The notes: a model not told the origin generated them from the sequence alone. A stretch of DNA of 48,487 nt from a virus (IMGVR_UViG_3300046740_000511:1-48487), one strand, 5' to 3'; shown: positions 35,622 to 44,796, numbered from the stretch's first letter. Program-made: numbers and translations.

Positions 35622-37121
35622 TCAGGCAGCGGCGGCCGTGCCGAAGAAAAATCCGAAATTGAGATCGACCGAAAGGATCTCGGTGTTGCCCGACAGCTGG
35701 ACGGTCGTGCTCACGTCGAGCCGGTTTGGATTCGACCCGTTGATGTTGGCCGTCGTCGTGGCTTTCGCCGTCGCGGGATCGCTGATGATCGCTTCGAGGC
35801 CGAGGCCGTCGAGGATGCGATTGACGGCCGCAATGGCCGAGCTCGGTTTGCGCGCGTTCGGGTTTGTCGTCGGCTGCCCGTCGGGAATGAGCGGCGCGGA
35901 TGCCCATTCGGGCTGACCGAATTCGAGATCTAGATTGTAGATCACGGTCATGAGCTTGATGATGTTGACGACGTAGCGATACGCCGGCGGGATTTCCCCG
36001 TCCGGGTGGTACATCGTGACAACGTCGCTGATGTTGACGACGCCGTTTTTGAGCTCGGTGGTCGAGCTGCCCGCCTTTACTGCGGCGTCTCGCGTCGCAT
36101 AGTCCCATTGCAGCGAGTCCGCGGGCGGCAGCAGGGTTTTCACGGGCCGCGCCCCGTAGCCCGTCGGCGGGTTGTTGTCCGCGACTTTGGCGATCTCGCG
36201 CGCGTGCGCGGCCGCGATCTGCACGGGCAGGTGCATCGAGCCCGGCGAGACGACCTGGCAATTGATGCGATCGGTTTTCCGCGCTGCGGTCGTCGCCGTC
36301 GCGGTCGCGAGCACTGCCTCATCGTTCCCGCAAATCGCCACGAACGGGCGGCGCACTTGCTGATCCCATCGCGCTTCGCCCTTGAGCTGGATCGCGTCGA
36401 GCACGGTGGCATTCGTGCCGTGGAACGAATTGACAACCAGCGTGATCCATTGGCCGTTGATGCCCGCGAGAGCGGAGGTCACGACGGGATCGGTTGCGCC
36501 CGTCGCGGGGGTCACGACGGTGTAGAGACTGCCGAGCGCGGGGTTGAGATTCGCGTCGAGGATCTCGACTTTGATTTCGTTCCCGGTCGCCCCTTTCCAT
36601 TTCGCGGTGAGCGTGCAAGCCGTGCCCGGGCCGGTGTTGGTTGCCAGCGCTGGCATTTGCAGAATCGCATTGATCGCCGCCACGAATGCGGCGACCTGGA
36701 GCGCGACGCTATCCGCAGCGGTGACCGCGATCGGCGAGCTCAGAATTCCGGAGATCCGCGCGTAGAACGTCGCGGTCGCGGGCGCCGCGCCGGCGGGCGT
36801 GATCGTGCCGACTGCCGCGACGCCGGCGCCGTTGTCGTTGAGCGGTAGGACGTAGACGGGGATGCTTCCCACGCCGCCCCCGGTGGGCGGGAATAGCTCG
36901 AGGGCGGCGAGATGGATCGGCGAGCCGAACCCGTAGACGGACGCGGCCTCGCCCGCGCTCGTGATCTGTCGCGGCAATAGCGAGTAGCCCGCCGCAGCGG
37001 TCGTGCCTTGCGCGAGGATCGCGATCTGTTGGGGCAGCGATTGAGCGGCGCTGCCGCGCAGGTTTTTGAAATGGGTGTCGATGCCGACGACGCGAGCGAC
37101 GGCCGATGCGGTTACAGGCAT
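35622..37121 (-). CDS. Tail sheath protein, Mu gpL type
   Basis: 499 residues. The N-terminus VGIDTHFKNLRGSAAQSLPQ, then QIAILAQGTTAAAGYSLLPR and AASVYGFGSPIHLAAL are characteristic of Mu-like tail sheath (gpL). The middle (TAKWKGATGNEIKVEIL) and the C-terminal LTTTVQLSGNTEI-type strands also fit. Its presence proves a contractile tail. Confidence 0.9.
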   Translation of the reverse strand: MPVTASAVARVVGIDTHFKNLRGSAAQSLPQQIAILAQGTTAAAGYSLLPRQITSAGEAASVYGFGSPIHLAALELFPPTGGGVGSIPVYVLPLNDNGAGVAAVGTITPAGAAPATATFYARISGILSSPIAVTAADSVALQVAAFVAAINAILQMPALATNTGPGTACTLTAKWKGATGNEIKVEILDANLNPALGSLYTVVTPATGATDPVVTSALAGINGQWITLVVNSFHGTNATVLDAIQLKGEARWDQQVRRPFVAICGNDEAVLATATATTAARKTDRINCQVVSPGSMHLPVQIAAAHAREIAKVADNNPPTGYGARPVKTLLPPADSLQWDYATRDAAVKAGSSTTELKNGVVNISDVVTMYHPDGEIPPAYRYVVNIIKLMTVIYNLDLEFGQPEWASAPLIPDGQPTTNPNARKPSSAIAAVNRILDGLGLEAIISDPATAKATTTANINGSNPNRLDVSTTVQLSGNTEILSVDLNFGFFFGTAAAA

Positions 37122-37131
37122 GGGGGTTTTC

Positions 37132-37794
37132 CTATGGGCTTGGGTTGGGGTATTGCGCGCGGAGCAAGAGCTCGCCCGTCTCGGCGCGATTGATATCGAT
37201 CATGAGTGTCTCGAGCACCACGCCCTCGACTTGCGGCGAGAATTCGTTGAAATGCACCTGGAGCGCGAGGCGCGCAGCCACGACGCGCAGCGCCGCACGA
37301 TTGTCGATCTGAGGCTGAAACAAGCTGATCGTTTGGGGGAACCTTTTCCAGACGAGCCCGCGCAGGCCTAGATACGTGTAGACGCCAGCCATCAGGATGT
37401 TCCGCGCGAGGCGCACCGCGCGTTGTGCATCGCGCGCCGCCTGCTCGTCGGCGGGCAGGTGCCCGCCCGCTTGCACGTCCGAACTCGGCGCGGCCGCGTA
37501 GCAGTCGATGTTGTAAACCGTCTCCGATTTCTGGCGCTCGACTACGTTGCTTTCCGACTCATTGAACGTCGAGCTATCCCACCAAACATTGATCACGGGC
37601 TGCCCCGGTGGCTGCTCGGACGTGAGGAATTGGCCCCACGGGTTCGTGCGCTCGATGAATACGCGCGGCTGCGGCAGGCCGCCCGAGAGCACCCCTTGAT
37701 TCGCGAGCTCGACTGTGAGGATCGCCGCGATCTGATCGCGGATGATCTCGACGTTGTCGACTTTCGTGATGAGCTCGGGAATGAGGGCGGGCAT
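37132..37794 (-). CDS. Tail terminator or neck-type structural protein
   Basis: 220 residues. IPELITKVDNVEIIRDQIAA then SSDVQAGGHLPADEQAARDA and LVWKRFPQTISLFQPQ recall tail terminator-like (gpU/gp37) proteins of contractile phages. Context (directly before the sheath gene) supports a head-tail joining or tail-completion role. No exact family can be given. Confidence 0.55.
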   Translation of the reverse strand: MPALIPELITKVDNVEIIRDQIAAILTVELANQGVLSGGLPQPRVFIERTNPWGQFLTSEQPPGQPVINVWWDSSTFNESESNVVERQKSETVYNIDCYAAAPSSDVQAGGHLPADEQAARDAQRAVRLARNILMAGVYTYLGLRGLVWKRFPQTISLFQPQIDNRAALRVVAARLALQVHFNEFSPQVEGVVLETLMIDINRAETGELLLRAQYPNPSP

Positions 37795-37798
37795 GTTC

Positions 37799-38185
37799 TC
37801 AGCTGGCGGGTTCGGTGACCGTGATCGTTCCCGCGTTGACGGTTTGCCCGACGCTGATGCCGTCGGTTGCAGAGATCGGCCCGCTCAAATGCACCGCGTT
37901 GTCGCGCCCGATGATCTGGTAATTGTCGGGCACCGAGGCGACACCGCCGACCGCGACGGCGCTCGCGGAAACGTAGTTCAGCGTCGCCACACCGTCGACG
38001 CTGCCGCCGGTAAAGGGCGTGCTGGCGTTGAGGGGAAAATCTACCAGTGTCGTCGTGCTGAGGCGGATCCGCAGCAGCGGGTTTGCGATGCTGGGCGATG
38101 CGGTGAGAGTCGTGTTGTAGGAGAGAATCTCATTCTCGCGAGCCGTATTGGATTTGAGTGTCGGATTTCCGAGTGTGTTGGCCAT
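37799..38185 (-). CDS. Hypothetical structural protein
   Basis: 128 residues. Low charge, Thr/Ser/Val-rich (LLRIRLSTTTLVDFPLNAST) and likely beta-sandwich. Position between head and tail genes suggests a small virion or joining protein. Confidence 0.5.
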   Translation of the reverse strand: MANTLGNPTLKSNTARENEILSYNTTLTASPSIANPLLRIRLSTTTLVDFPLNASTPFTGGSVDGVATLNYVSASAVAVGGVASVPDNYQIIGRDNAVHLSGPISATDGISVGQTVNAGTITVTEPAS

Positions 38186-38200
38186 CGGTTTCGCCTTGCT

Positions 38201-39667
38201 TTAGGTGGGAGCCTCGAACCCCTGGAACGCTGCGATCTCCGCGGCGATGAGGCTGTCGAGAAAGGGGATCGTGTTCGGGCCGATCTGGCCGCCGTTTGCG
38301 ATCGGAGTGCTCGGCGAGTCGGCATCCGAGGCCGCCCCGAGGAGCGCATTGCCGGCCGCAGCGCGCAGGGCTGACGGCATGACCGCGCCCACGCCGTCGC
38401 CGTCGGAATAGGTGAGGGTTTGAGCGACGCCGTCGATGAAGATCGCTAGCCTCGCGTCACCGGTGAGCGAGCCGTCAAACTTGATATAGATGCAACACCA
38501 AACGCCCGCGCTGAGCACATTGGGGGTAACCCCCTTGCGCGCGTTGAAATTGTCCGAATAGACAAACCCCGCGACGGTCGCGTTGAGCGCCTGCAAAATA
38601 AAGCGGCGATTGCTGCCATTGTTCCGCGCATCGTAGAGGGTCTGTGAGGAGCCAACACTCGCTGGCTTGAACCAGATCAGCAGGCCCCATTTGCTCGTGG
38701 CGGTTTGCGACGGCGAGACGGGCCAAAGGTGCACGTCGCCGGGCGAATCGAATACCATCGTGGGCAGGCCGTTCGCGCTCGCGCCCACCGCTGCCCGACG
38801 ATCGACGTCCGTTTGCACGACCGGGCTGCCCGCGTTCAAAACATCGACGATCGAGGGGGTCCACTCTCCGCCGCTTTGCTGGCTCGCCGCGAGGCGCAGC
38901 CATCCCGCCATTTTCGACGCCGACACCGTGAGCGTGCCCGACAGTTGCAGGCTCGGCAGCGTGAGCGAGCCCTGTAGGGCCATCGTAAAATCGCCCGACA
39001 GTTGCAGGCTCGGCAACACGAGCGCGCCCTGTAGGGCCATCGTAAAGGCGCCCGACAGTTGCAGGCTCGGCAACACGAGCGCGGCCGCGAGCGTGCCCAC
39101 CGTGGGCGAGACGGCGCCGGCGAGCTGGAGCGACGGCAGGGCGAGCGTACCGACGAGCACGGGCAGCGGCGTCACGTTGCCCGCGAGCTGCAACCCCGCG
39201 GGCAGCGAGAGCGCACCGTCGAGCGGTACCGCCGGCGCGATGGATCCGTCGAGGGTAAGGCTCGGCAGCGCGAGCCCTACGGGGGCGAGCTGGATAATCG
39301 CCCGTTGGTACACCTCGAGCAGCAGCACGACCACGCCCAGCGCGAGGTCGGGCAGCACCTCGATCACTTTCCAGGTACCGGGTAAGCCTTGGCTATCGAA
39401 GAACGTCGCGATCCAAGGCTTGCGACTCGCATCGGCGACGGCCTCGGGCAGCGCGGGCAGCGCGGCGCGCGCGACAGAAACGGACGCCCGTCGGCCAGCC
39501 ACCGCTTGACCCGTCTCCGGATCGATGGTCTGGCCGATGTCTGTCGTGAACCCGTTTACGTAGGTAGCCACGCCGAGCGGCGAGGTCAACGTAACGGGCC
39601 ACGCGAACCCCGAGGTGTCCTCGAGGATCGCGCGCGCGTCGGCTTTGGCTTGTTCCCGGAGCCCCAT
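38201..39667 (-). CDS. Head completion-like protein with repeats and LamG-like C-terminus
   Basis: 488 residues. The N-terminal ~125 residues (MGLREQAKADARAILEDTSG, then DIGQTIDPETGQAVAGRRAS) are a conserved connector/head-completion-type module of tailed phages that usually stands alone (~125-140 residues). Here it continues with ~17- to 19-residue repeats (LVLPSLQLSGAFTMALQG) and a C-terminal ~230-residue domain of the LamG/concanavalin type: MVFDSPGDVHLWPVSPSQTA, WGLLIWFKPASVGSSQTLYD and VWCCIYIKFDGSLTGDARLA. LamG-like domains usually bind glycans or proteins. The fusion suggests a surface-exposed neck or collar with a host-binding function. Confidence 0.75.
   Translation of the reverse strand: MGLREQAKADARAILEDTSGFAWPVTLTSPLGVATYVNGFTTDIGQTIDPETGQAVAGRRASVSVARAALPALPEAVADASRKPWIATFFDSQGLPGTWKVIEVLPDLALGVVVLLLEVYQRAIIQLAPVGLALPSLTLDGSIAPAVPLDGALSLPAGLQLAGNVTPLPVLVGTLALPSLQLAGAVSPTVGTLAAALVLPSLQLSGAFTMALQGALVLPSLQLSGDFTMALQGSLTLPSLQLSGTLTVSASKMAGWLRLAASQQSGGEWTPSIVDVLNAGSPVVQTDVDRRAAVGASANGLPTMVFDSPGDVHLWPVSPSQTATSKWGLLIWFKPASVGSSQTLYDARNNGSNRRFILQALNATVAGFVYSDNFNARKGVTPNVLSAGVWCCIYIKFDGSLTGDARLAIFIDGVAQTLTYSDGDGVGAVMPSALRAAAGNALLGAASDADSPSTPIANGGQIGPNTIPFLDSLIAAEIAAFQGFEAPT
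38937..39090. repeat. 57-bp tandem repeat inside the connector gene
   Basis: Units start at 38937, 38994 and 39051 (about 2.7 copies, CCCGACAGTTGCAGGCTCGG repeated). They encode the LPSLQLSG...MALQG repeats of the fusion. Units 2 and 3 are almost identical, which indicates recent duplication. Confidence 0.85.
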
Positions 39668-39673
39668 CGCGTG

Positions 39674-40750
39674 TCAGAACGCGGTGATACAACCGAAGGT
39701 GTCGATCGCCGTCGGGATCGTGAGCGGGCGCGTGCCCGCGCTTACCATCACGCGCTTACCGTCGGGCGTGACCCAAGCATTCGTCGTGAGATCGAGGCCT
39801 CCGGAGGCGCTCGAAATGCGCGGCGGCAGGAACGGTAGCGCGCGCTGATCTGGGGCGACGATCATCGGAATTGCGCCGTAGGTGAGATCGAGCCGGCCGT
39901 CGCCGAGCATGATCATTTTGTTGTCCGCGACAAACGGCGTGAACGTGCCCGTTTGCGGGTGTTGGTAGAACCCGTCATAGGTCCACATGTCGAAGGGGTA
40001 ATGCCCCGCCCACACGGTTCCTTGGAACGTCGCGCCCGCGCCGCGCACGACCGGCGCCGCCTGGATCAACGCGCCGCGGATTTGCAGCAGGCGTTCCTTG
40101 ACCTTCGCGTTCGCAAGGAACCGCGTGAACGCGCCGAGGCCAAAAATGAGCTTGTTCGGCTCGCGCTTGCCATCGCGCCGGATCACCGTCGAGAGCGACT
40201 GGATATCGGCGAGAGGATCGCCCGTCGATCCGTCGGCAGCCCACGCCGTTGGCGTCGTGAAATGCGTAGCCTTGGGCGAGAAGTCGATCGTGTAGACGAC
40301 GGTGCCGTTTTTGTCGATCAGCGAGAGCGTTCCCGTCTGCAGGATTTGCGACGCCTGGAGCTCGATCGCGCGGCGGATCTTGCTCTCGAGCTTGCGGAAG
40401 ATCGCGAAAGACTGCTGCACCGCGATCGCGGCGTAGTCCGGGTTTGTGAACGGGTTCGCGCCCGCCTGCCGCTGGATCATGTCAAACGCCGTTACCGCGC
40501 CCTCCTCATCGTAGATCGGGGGCTTCAGACGCTTGTTCGTGTACAGCGAACTTTCGTTGTGATTCGGCGGCAGGCTGAGATCCTTGATCACGATCGCGAC
40601 CTGTTCGGTGTCGCGTTGGATGTCGATCTCTACGTCCTCGGTCGTGTGAAAATTCTTGGGTGGCGATCGAAAGAACCCCGAGAGAAACGCCGGTGCCGAC
40701 GCCTCCTCGAGATACATGTCGATCATTGCGATCGTGGATTTGTCACTCAT
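39674..40750 (-). CDS. Major capsid protein, lambda gpE family
   Basis: 358 residues. IDMYLEEASAPAFLSGFFRS, then RDTEQVAIVIKDLSLPPNHN, and FQGTVWAGHYPFDMWTY follow the pattern of the E-type capsid (HK97 fold). Preceded by the decoration protein and the head protease/scaffold, in the lambda gene order C-Nu3-D-E. Confidence 0.9.
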   Translation of the reverse strand: MSDKSTIAMIDMYLEEASAPAFLSGFFRSPPKNFHTTEDVEIDIQRDTEQVAIVIKDLSLPPNHNESSLYTNKRLKPPIYDEEGAVTAFDMIQRQAGANPFTNPDYAAIAVQQSFAIFRKLESKIRRAIELQASQILQTGTLSLIDKNGTVVYTIDFSPKATHFTTPTAWAADGSTGDPLADIQSLSTVIRRDGKREPNKLIFGLGAFTRFLANAKVKERLLQIRGALIQAAPVVRGAGATFQGTVWAGHYPFDMWTYDGFYQHPQTGTFTPFVADNKMIMLGDGRLDLTYGAIPMIVAPDQRALPFLPPRISSASGGLDLTTNAWVTPDGKRVMVSAGTRPLTIPTAIDTFGCITAF

Positions 40751-40804
40751 GGGTTAGCTCAATGCTGGAGGGTTTGGTTGCGAGGGGGGGGGCGCCGAGC
40801 GCCG

Positions 40805-40827
40805 GCGCCGGGGAAAACCCCCGGCGC
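40805..40827. terminator. Strong hairpin between decoration and capsid genes
   Basis: GCGCCGGGG (40805-40813), AAAAC, CCCCGGCGC (40819-40827). No U-tract on the minus strand. It lies before the capsid start and may slow RNA decay or tune expression of the capsid gene relative to upstream genes. Confidence 0.4.
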
Positions 40828-40834
40828 GCGGATC

Positions 40835-41509
40835 TCAGGGGTTCAAGGGGTTGTCGGTTTTCGCGAGCTGGCCGATGTCGACCGGGATGATCGGGCGATT
40901 GAGGAGGACGTCGAGATCGTTGGCCGTCGCTGCGGTCGGCGGCGAGCCGTGAACCCAGAGACGCCGCTGATTGACCTTGCCCGCGCTCATCACGGTCACC
41001 GCAGCGCTACTCGATGCGAGCACCGTGAGCGGGTACGTGAGAACGTATTTGGGCGCGAGCGCGTTCGCGAAGTGGCGCATGTAGAACCGGAACGTTTGCG
41101 ACGCGGGATCGATCGGCGCGACCGTCGGGTTCGCGATGCGCACTTGCACGGTGCCCGCGACGAGGCACCGCCCTTGCGGTGCCGTGAGACCGACGGGCCA
41201 CGTGCCGAGCGGCTCGATCACAATCTCGTCTCCGACGAGCGAGCCCGGCACGGTCACGGCAGTGTCCGGCGCCGTCGCGTTCGTGATCGACGCGACGTCG
41301 ACCGTCACATCCGCGACGCTATTTGGAACCGCCGCCGGCGCGTAGGGCAGCAGGTTTCCCGTCGCGGGATCGCGCCCGAGTAGCGTGCCCTCGAGGTAGT
41401 TCTGATCACTGCCGACGACGTTTTGCAACGTGCCGTCGAGCGTGCCCCAAACCTCGAGCGCGCTCGAGCCGAGGTCGTTGTGTGTGGTCGTGATATTAGG
41501 CACGGACAA
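40835..41509 (-). CDS. Probable head decoration protein, lambda gpD type
   Basis: 224 residues. LEGTLLGRDPATGNLLPYAP near the start matches the phage decoration pattern (GTVLG.....G...PY.PA). The C-terminal half is extended relative to classical gpD (110 residues), with FYMRHFANALAPKYVLTYPL. It stands between protease/scaffold and capsid genes, overlapping the former by 14 bp, the D position in lambda. Confidence 0.65.
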   Translation of the reverse strand: MSVPNITTTHNDLGSSALEVWGTLDGTLQNVVGSDQNYLEGTLLGRDPATGNLLPYAPAAVPNSVADVTVDVASITNATAPDTAVTVPGSLVGDEIVIEPLGTWPVGLTAPQGRCLVAGTVQVRIANPTVAPIDPASQTFRFYMRHFANALAPKYVLTYPLTVLASSSAAVTVMSAGKVNQRRLWVHGSPPTAATANDLDVLLNRPIIPVDIGQLAKTDNPLNP

Positions 41510-41864
41510 AGCTCCTTTCTCCGCCCTGAGACTTCAGGGAGGCAGCGACCTGATCACCAAAGTCGGAAGTGGTTGCAGGCGTCGAGGCGCCGACTCCAGC
41601 GAGCTGGGCCTCCGCGGTGTTGCTCTCGGTTTGCCGCTTGCCGCGGTCGTTGCGATTCATGCCCGCGGACATGTACCGCGCGTTGAGCGCGCCCACGTTC
41701 TGCCCGGCGCCGGTGCGGATCGCCTCGAGGGCGATGCTCATGTCGCCGCAGCTTTCGCCGAGCGTGAGGTGATACAGGACGCGATCGCGTTCCTGCTCGA
41801 CGCCCCGTTGCGTGGCCGCATCGAGCGCCGCGCGTTCTGCCTGTTCCTGGTCTCTATCTGCCAT
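41496..41864 (-). CDS. Nested scaffold protein (Nu3-like) with its own start
   Basis: An in-frame ATG at 41864 (MADRDQEQAERAALDAATQR) has AAAGGAA 5 nt upstream inside the protease gene, an independent ribosome binding site. It would give a 122-residue helical protein (AERAALDAATQRGVEQERDR), the same arrangement as lambda Nu3 nested in C. This product would be the scaffold for procapsid assembly. Inferred from start signal and position. Confidence 0.7.
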   Translation of the reverse strand: MADRDQEQAERAALDAATQRGVEQERDRVLYHLTLGESCGDMSIALEAIRTGAGQNVGALNARYMSAGMNRNDRGKRQTESNTAEAQLAGVGASTPATTSDFGDQVAASLKSQGGERSFVRA

Positions 41865-42680
41865 TGCATTTCCTTTGCTGCTGGGCACCGCGCGCGGTGC
41901 AGTGGTTTGGATGCTATCGATCAGGCCGAGGCGCAGGGCCTCGGCCGCCGTCATTGAGGCGCCGCGGCCGTAGCCCTCGGTGACTCGCGCGAGCTCGACG
42001 CCGCGCCCCTGCGCGATCGCGCTCACGAATTCGTGATTGAGCTGATCGAGGTATTTCACGACGACCGCTTTGCCGGCGTCCGTCGAGAGATCGGGGCGCT
42101 TATCCGGGCTATCGGTATTGGTCAACGTGACTACGTTCGGACTCACGTAGTAACTCACCGCCGTGCCGATGCTGCCGAACGTTGTCCCGCGCCCCGTCGC
42201 CTCGATCCGCCCCGTCGCGGCCGCGATTCCGTAGGCGGCCGATTGCGCGTTATCGGCGCGCGAAAGGATTTTCTTGCCCGAGTATTGGCGGAACTGAGCG
42301 ATCGTCTCGAGGGTCTCGATCAGGCCCTCGGCATTTCCGCCGGGGCTATCGACGCGCATGATCACATCGGTCACGTCCGGCGAGGCCGCCGCGGCGCCGA
42401 GCGCATTGCGAATGCTCGAGTAAGTAGTGTTGCCCCCCATGAAGTACTTCGCCCAGAAATCGGGCCGTTTCGTGAGCACGCCCTCGACGCGGATTTCGGC
42501 GGTGTGGCCCGCGACCGTCATGCCCGGCGGGAACCCGTCGCGCTGCGCGGCCGCGGCTGCGGCCTCGGCCTCGGCCTGCTGCTGCGCGGCTTCCCATTGG
42601 ATGAGCGCCGCGGTGTCGCGGAAATGTTCCTGCGCGTGCATCATGCGGCGCAGCGCGGTCGTCTCAAGCAACCAGAGCAT
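41496..42680 (-). CDS. Head protease (S49/SppA family), scaffold domain at C-terminus
   Basis: 394 residues. S49 signatures: IRVEGVLTKRPDFWAKYFMG, IMRVDSPGGNAEGLIETLET and the catalytic-type Ser in DNAQSAAYGIAAATG. ASMTAAEALRLGLIDSIQ completes the fold. Residues ~273-394 are the scaffold region (see nested gene). The family matures the capsid and connector in lambda-like phages (gpC). Confidence 0.85.
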   Translation of the reverse strand: MLWLLETTALRRMMHAQEHFRDTAALIQWEAAQQQAEAEAAAAAAQRDGFPPGMTVAGHTAEIRVEGVLTKRPDFWAKYFMGGNTTYSSIRNALGAAAASPDVTDVIMRVDSPGGNAEGLIETLETIAQFRQYSGKKILSRADNAQSAAYGIAAATGRIEATGRGTTFGSIGTAVSYYVSPNVVTLTNTDSPDKRPDLSTDAGKAVVVKYLDQLNHEFVSAIAQGRGVELARVTEGYGRGASMTAAEALRLGLIDSIQTTAPRAVPSSKGNAMADRDQEQAERAALDAATQRGVEQERDRVLYHLTLGESCGDMSIALEAIRTGAGQNVGALNARYMSAGMNRNDRGKRQTESNTAEAQLAGVGASTPATTSDFGDQVAASLKSQGGERSFVRA

Positions 42681-44376
42681 TTGGGTTCTCCATTTCGTCG
42701 TCGTCGTCGTTCGGTACCGCCTGAGGCCCGCTGCGCGCCGGCGCCGGCGCAGGCTTGCCGGGCGGTGTCGCCGGCGCCCCCGGCGCCGCCGGCGGCGCAG
42801 GCTTGGCCAATGCCTCGAGCTCTTTGATCGGTTTCATCGCGGCCGCGAGAGCGAGGTTCTCGCGCAACAGTTTTTGGACGTTTTTGCTGAACTTGGTTCC
42901 CGTCGTCTCGCGCGCGGCGCGGTCGCGCGAGATGAAACCTTGCTCGACTAGCGCGGTGTAACCGGTCGCCTGCTTTGTGAGATCGACGCTGGGTTTGATT
43001 GCGCCGCTCCAATCGGCGGACACCCATGCCGCGTAGAGATCGAACTTGCGCGGATCGCGCCAGGCATCGAGGAACCCTTGCGCGGTGAGGCGCCCGGCGA
43101 GGACCTCGCTGATGAGCCACTCGATGTAAATGGGCTGGCAAAAGTCGTCGCCCCACGCGATGCGAACGGGGTTGAGGTACAGCTTGAATTCGTTGATCGC
43201 GGCCTGCGATGCGCTGTAGTTCGAGGAAAATGTCAGCCGCAGGATCTCGGGGGGGATCTCGAAACACCAGGCCATCGCACACACGATCGCCTCCTCGAAC
43301 TCCGCGAATTTCTCGTCGGTACCGTTGGAGGGGAACCCCTGCGGTTTCTCGCCGGGGGCGAGCTCATCGAGCACCGCGCCCGGGATCATCTCCGCGAAAT
43401 TGAACGTGCGCCGCGTGCCGCTCGTCGGGCTCGCGACGCTGTCTTTCCCCTTGACGACGGCGCCGCCGGTGAGCGGGCGCGAGCCGATCGTTTCCTGATC
43501 CTTCTGAATGAACATCGCGAGGATCGCGTTGATCGCGGCCTTGCGTTGCACCGCATCGCGGTACCGGTCGATCTCGCGGAGCGATTGCAGCACGATCGAG
43601 AGCAGCGGCTCGCCGCGCACCTCATCGAGCAGGCGCTCGGTACCGTAGACGAGCCACGCCTGGCGCCGCCCCGAGGGCCCGACCGCGGGCAGGCGCTCGA
43701 CGCGCAGCTGGCTCGCGTTCTGCGAAACGAGCCAATAGGCGACCTGCCGCCCGTCGGCATCGAGCTCGACGCCATGTTTGATTTCGTGGCCCGCGGCGAG
43801 CTGCTGCGCTACCGGGTTCGCGCCGGCGGGCGATTGCACGCGCTGCCCGTCGACTAGGCGCACGCGCGGCAGGCCCGTCGCGGGGTCCTGGAGCAGCACG
43901 ACGAGCACATCGCCCGAGATGAGCGCCGCCATTTTCGTCGCCGCCTGGAGCCCGCCAAAACTCTTGGCGCCGCAGTAGTCACAGAGAGCGGGCGTCCTTT
44001 CCCATAGGTGAAACCGGTTCTCTACTAGCTCGCTCCAGACGGCGAGCGGCTCCTCGCCCACGCCGAGGATCGCGTCCTCCGGAGTCGCCTCGAGCGCGAG
44101 GCCCGCATTGATGATGTTGGTAACGAGCCTGCGGATGATGCCGCGCGCGTACAGGTTCTGTTTGAAAAGCTGGATCGAGCGCTTGCGCAACGTCCAATAG
44201 TCGGCGGTGAGGAGCTCGGTGTAGCCGAACCCGCCCGGGTATTTCTCGCCGTCGTGCCACTGCTGCCGAATCGGCGCCTGGGCGCCGCCGATCTGATCAA
44301 TCGAATAGGTGGGCGCCGCCGGCGGCGCAGGGTAGAGCCAGCCGACGAGACGATTGAGCCAAGGGTGATTTACCAT
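42664..44376 (-). CDS. Portal protein, lambda gpB family
   Basis: 570 residues. LVNGVYPAPPAA-like start, then EKYPGGFGYTELLTADYWTL, RKRSIQLFKQNLYARGIIRR and LTFSSNYSASQAAINEFKLY are typical of lambda-type portals. The C-terminus is Pro/Ala-rich (PAPPAAPGAPATPPGKPAPA). It forms the dodecameric DNA channel; it follows the gpW-like gene and precedes the protease. Confidence 0.9.
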   Translation of the reverse strand: MVNHPWLNRLVGWLYPAPPAAPTYSIDQIGGAQAPIRQQWHDGEKYPGGFGYTELLTADYWTLRKRSIQLFKQNLYARGIIRRLVTNIINAGLALEATPEDAILGVGEEPLAVWSELVENRFHLWERTPALCDYCGAKSFGGLQAATKMAALISGDVLVVLLQDPATGLPRVRLVDGQRVQSPAGANPVAQQLAAGHEIKHGVELDADGRQVAYWLVSQNASQLRVERLPAVGPSGRRQAWLVYGTERLLDEVRGEPLLSIVLQSLREIDRYRDAVQRKAAINAILAMFIQKDQETIGSRPLTGGAVVKGKDSVASPTSGTRRTFNFAEMIPGAVLDELAPGEKPQGFPSNGTDEKFAEFEEAIVCAMAWCFEIPPEILRLTFSSNYSASQAAINEFKLYLNPVRIAWGDDFCQPIYIEWLISEVLAGRLTAQGFLDAWRDPRKFDLYAAWVSADWSGAIKPSVDLTKQATGYTALVEQGFISRDRAARETTGTKFSKNVQKLLRENLALAAAMKPIKELEALAKPAPPAAPGAPATPPGKPAPAPARSGPQAVPNDDDDEMENPNALVA

Positions 44377-44636
44377 CCGGGTCTCATTTGAAAGCGGCCG
44401 CAGCCGTTGAGGCGCATTTGCAGCGTCGAGAGATCACTCTCGAGCTGGGCGATCACGTTGCGCATTTCCGTGAGATTCGCCTTGCTGACCGTCTGGCGCG
44501 TTTGCCCGGTGTCGATCGAGTAGGTTTGCGCGCCGCCGGCGAGCGCATCGAGCGCCGCCTCATACTTGAGGATCAGCGCTTTTTTGGCTGCAATTCTCTC
44601 CGCGATCCAGGCGCTATCATCGCAGCAGTCGTTCAT
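44370..44636 (-). CDS. gpW-like head-tail joining protein
   Basis: 88 residues from ATG 44636. IAERIAAKKALILKYEAALD, then GGAQTYSIDTGQTRQTVSKA and LESDLSTLQMRLNG resemble lambda gpW (DUF6148-like) small head-completion proteins. It lies immediately before the portal gene, as gpW does in lambda. Confidence 0.75.
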   Translation of the reverse strand: MNDCCDDSAWIAERIAAKKALILKYEAALDALAGGAQTYSIDTGQTRQTVSKANLTEMRNVIAQLESDLSTLQMRLNGCGRFQMRPGW

Positions 44637-44722
44637 TTGATACCCATCAGTCGAAGGATGAGGAGCAGCAGCCCGACGAGCAGCGCGGCGACGCATCCGC
44701 TCACGATGTCACCGAGGATCAT
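44633..44722 (-). CDS. Very small membrane peptide
   Basis: 29 residues from ATG 44722: one hydrophobic helix (ILGDIVSGCVAALLVGLLLL, then ILRLMGIK). No good ribosome binding site was found, and the frame is open further upstream without a usable start, so the start is uncertain. Its stop overlaps the gpW-like start (ATGA). Could be a true peptide or an artefact. Confidence 0.35.
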   Translation of the reverse strand: MILGDIVSGCVAALLVGLLLLILRLMGIK

Positions 44723-44796
44723 CTCGCGCCGGCGCCGGCGGCGCGGGCAGGTTCGGCAAGTCGGATCGCTGCAACCGGCGGTGAGCCACCGCTCGA

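Noticed and set aside
44640-44651. Eleven-base match to the cassette start block (ATACCCATCAG)
   Set aside because: It lies at the end of a small membrane peptide gene with no other block of the element nearby; probably chance.
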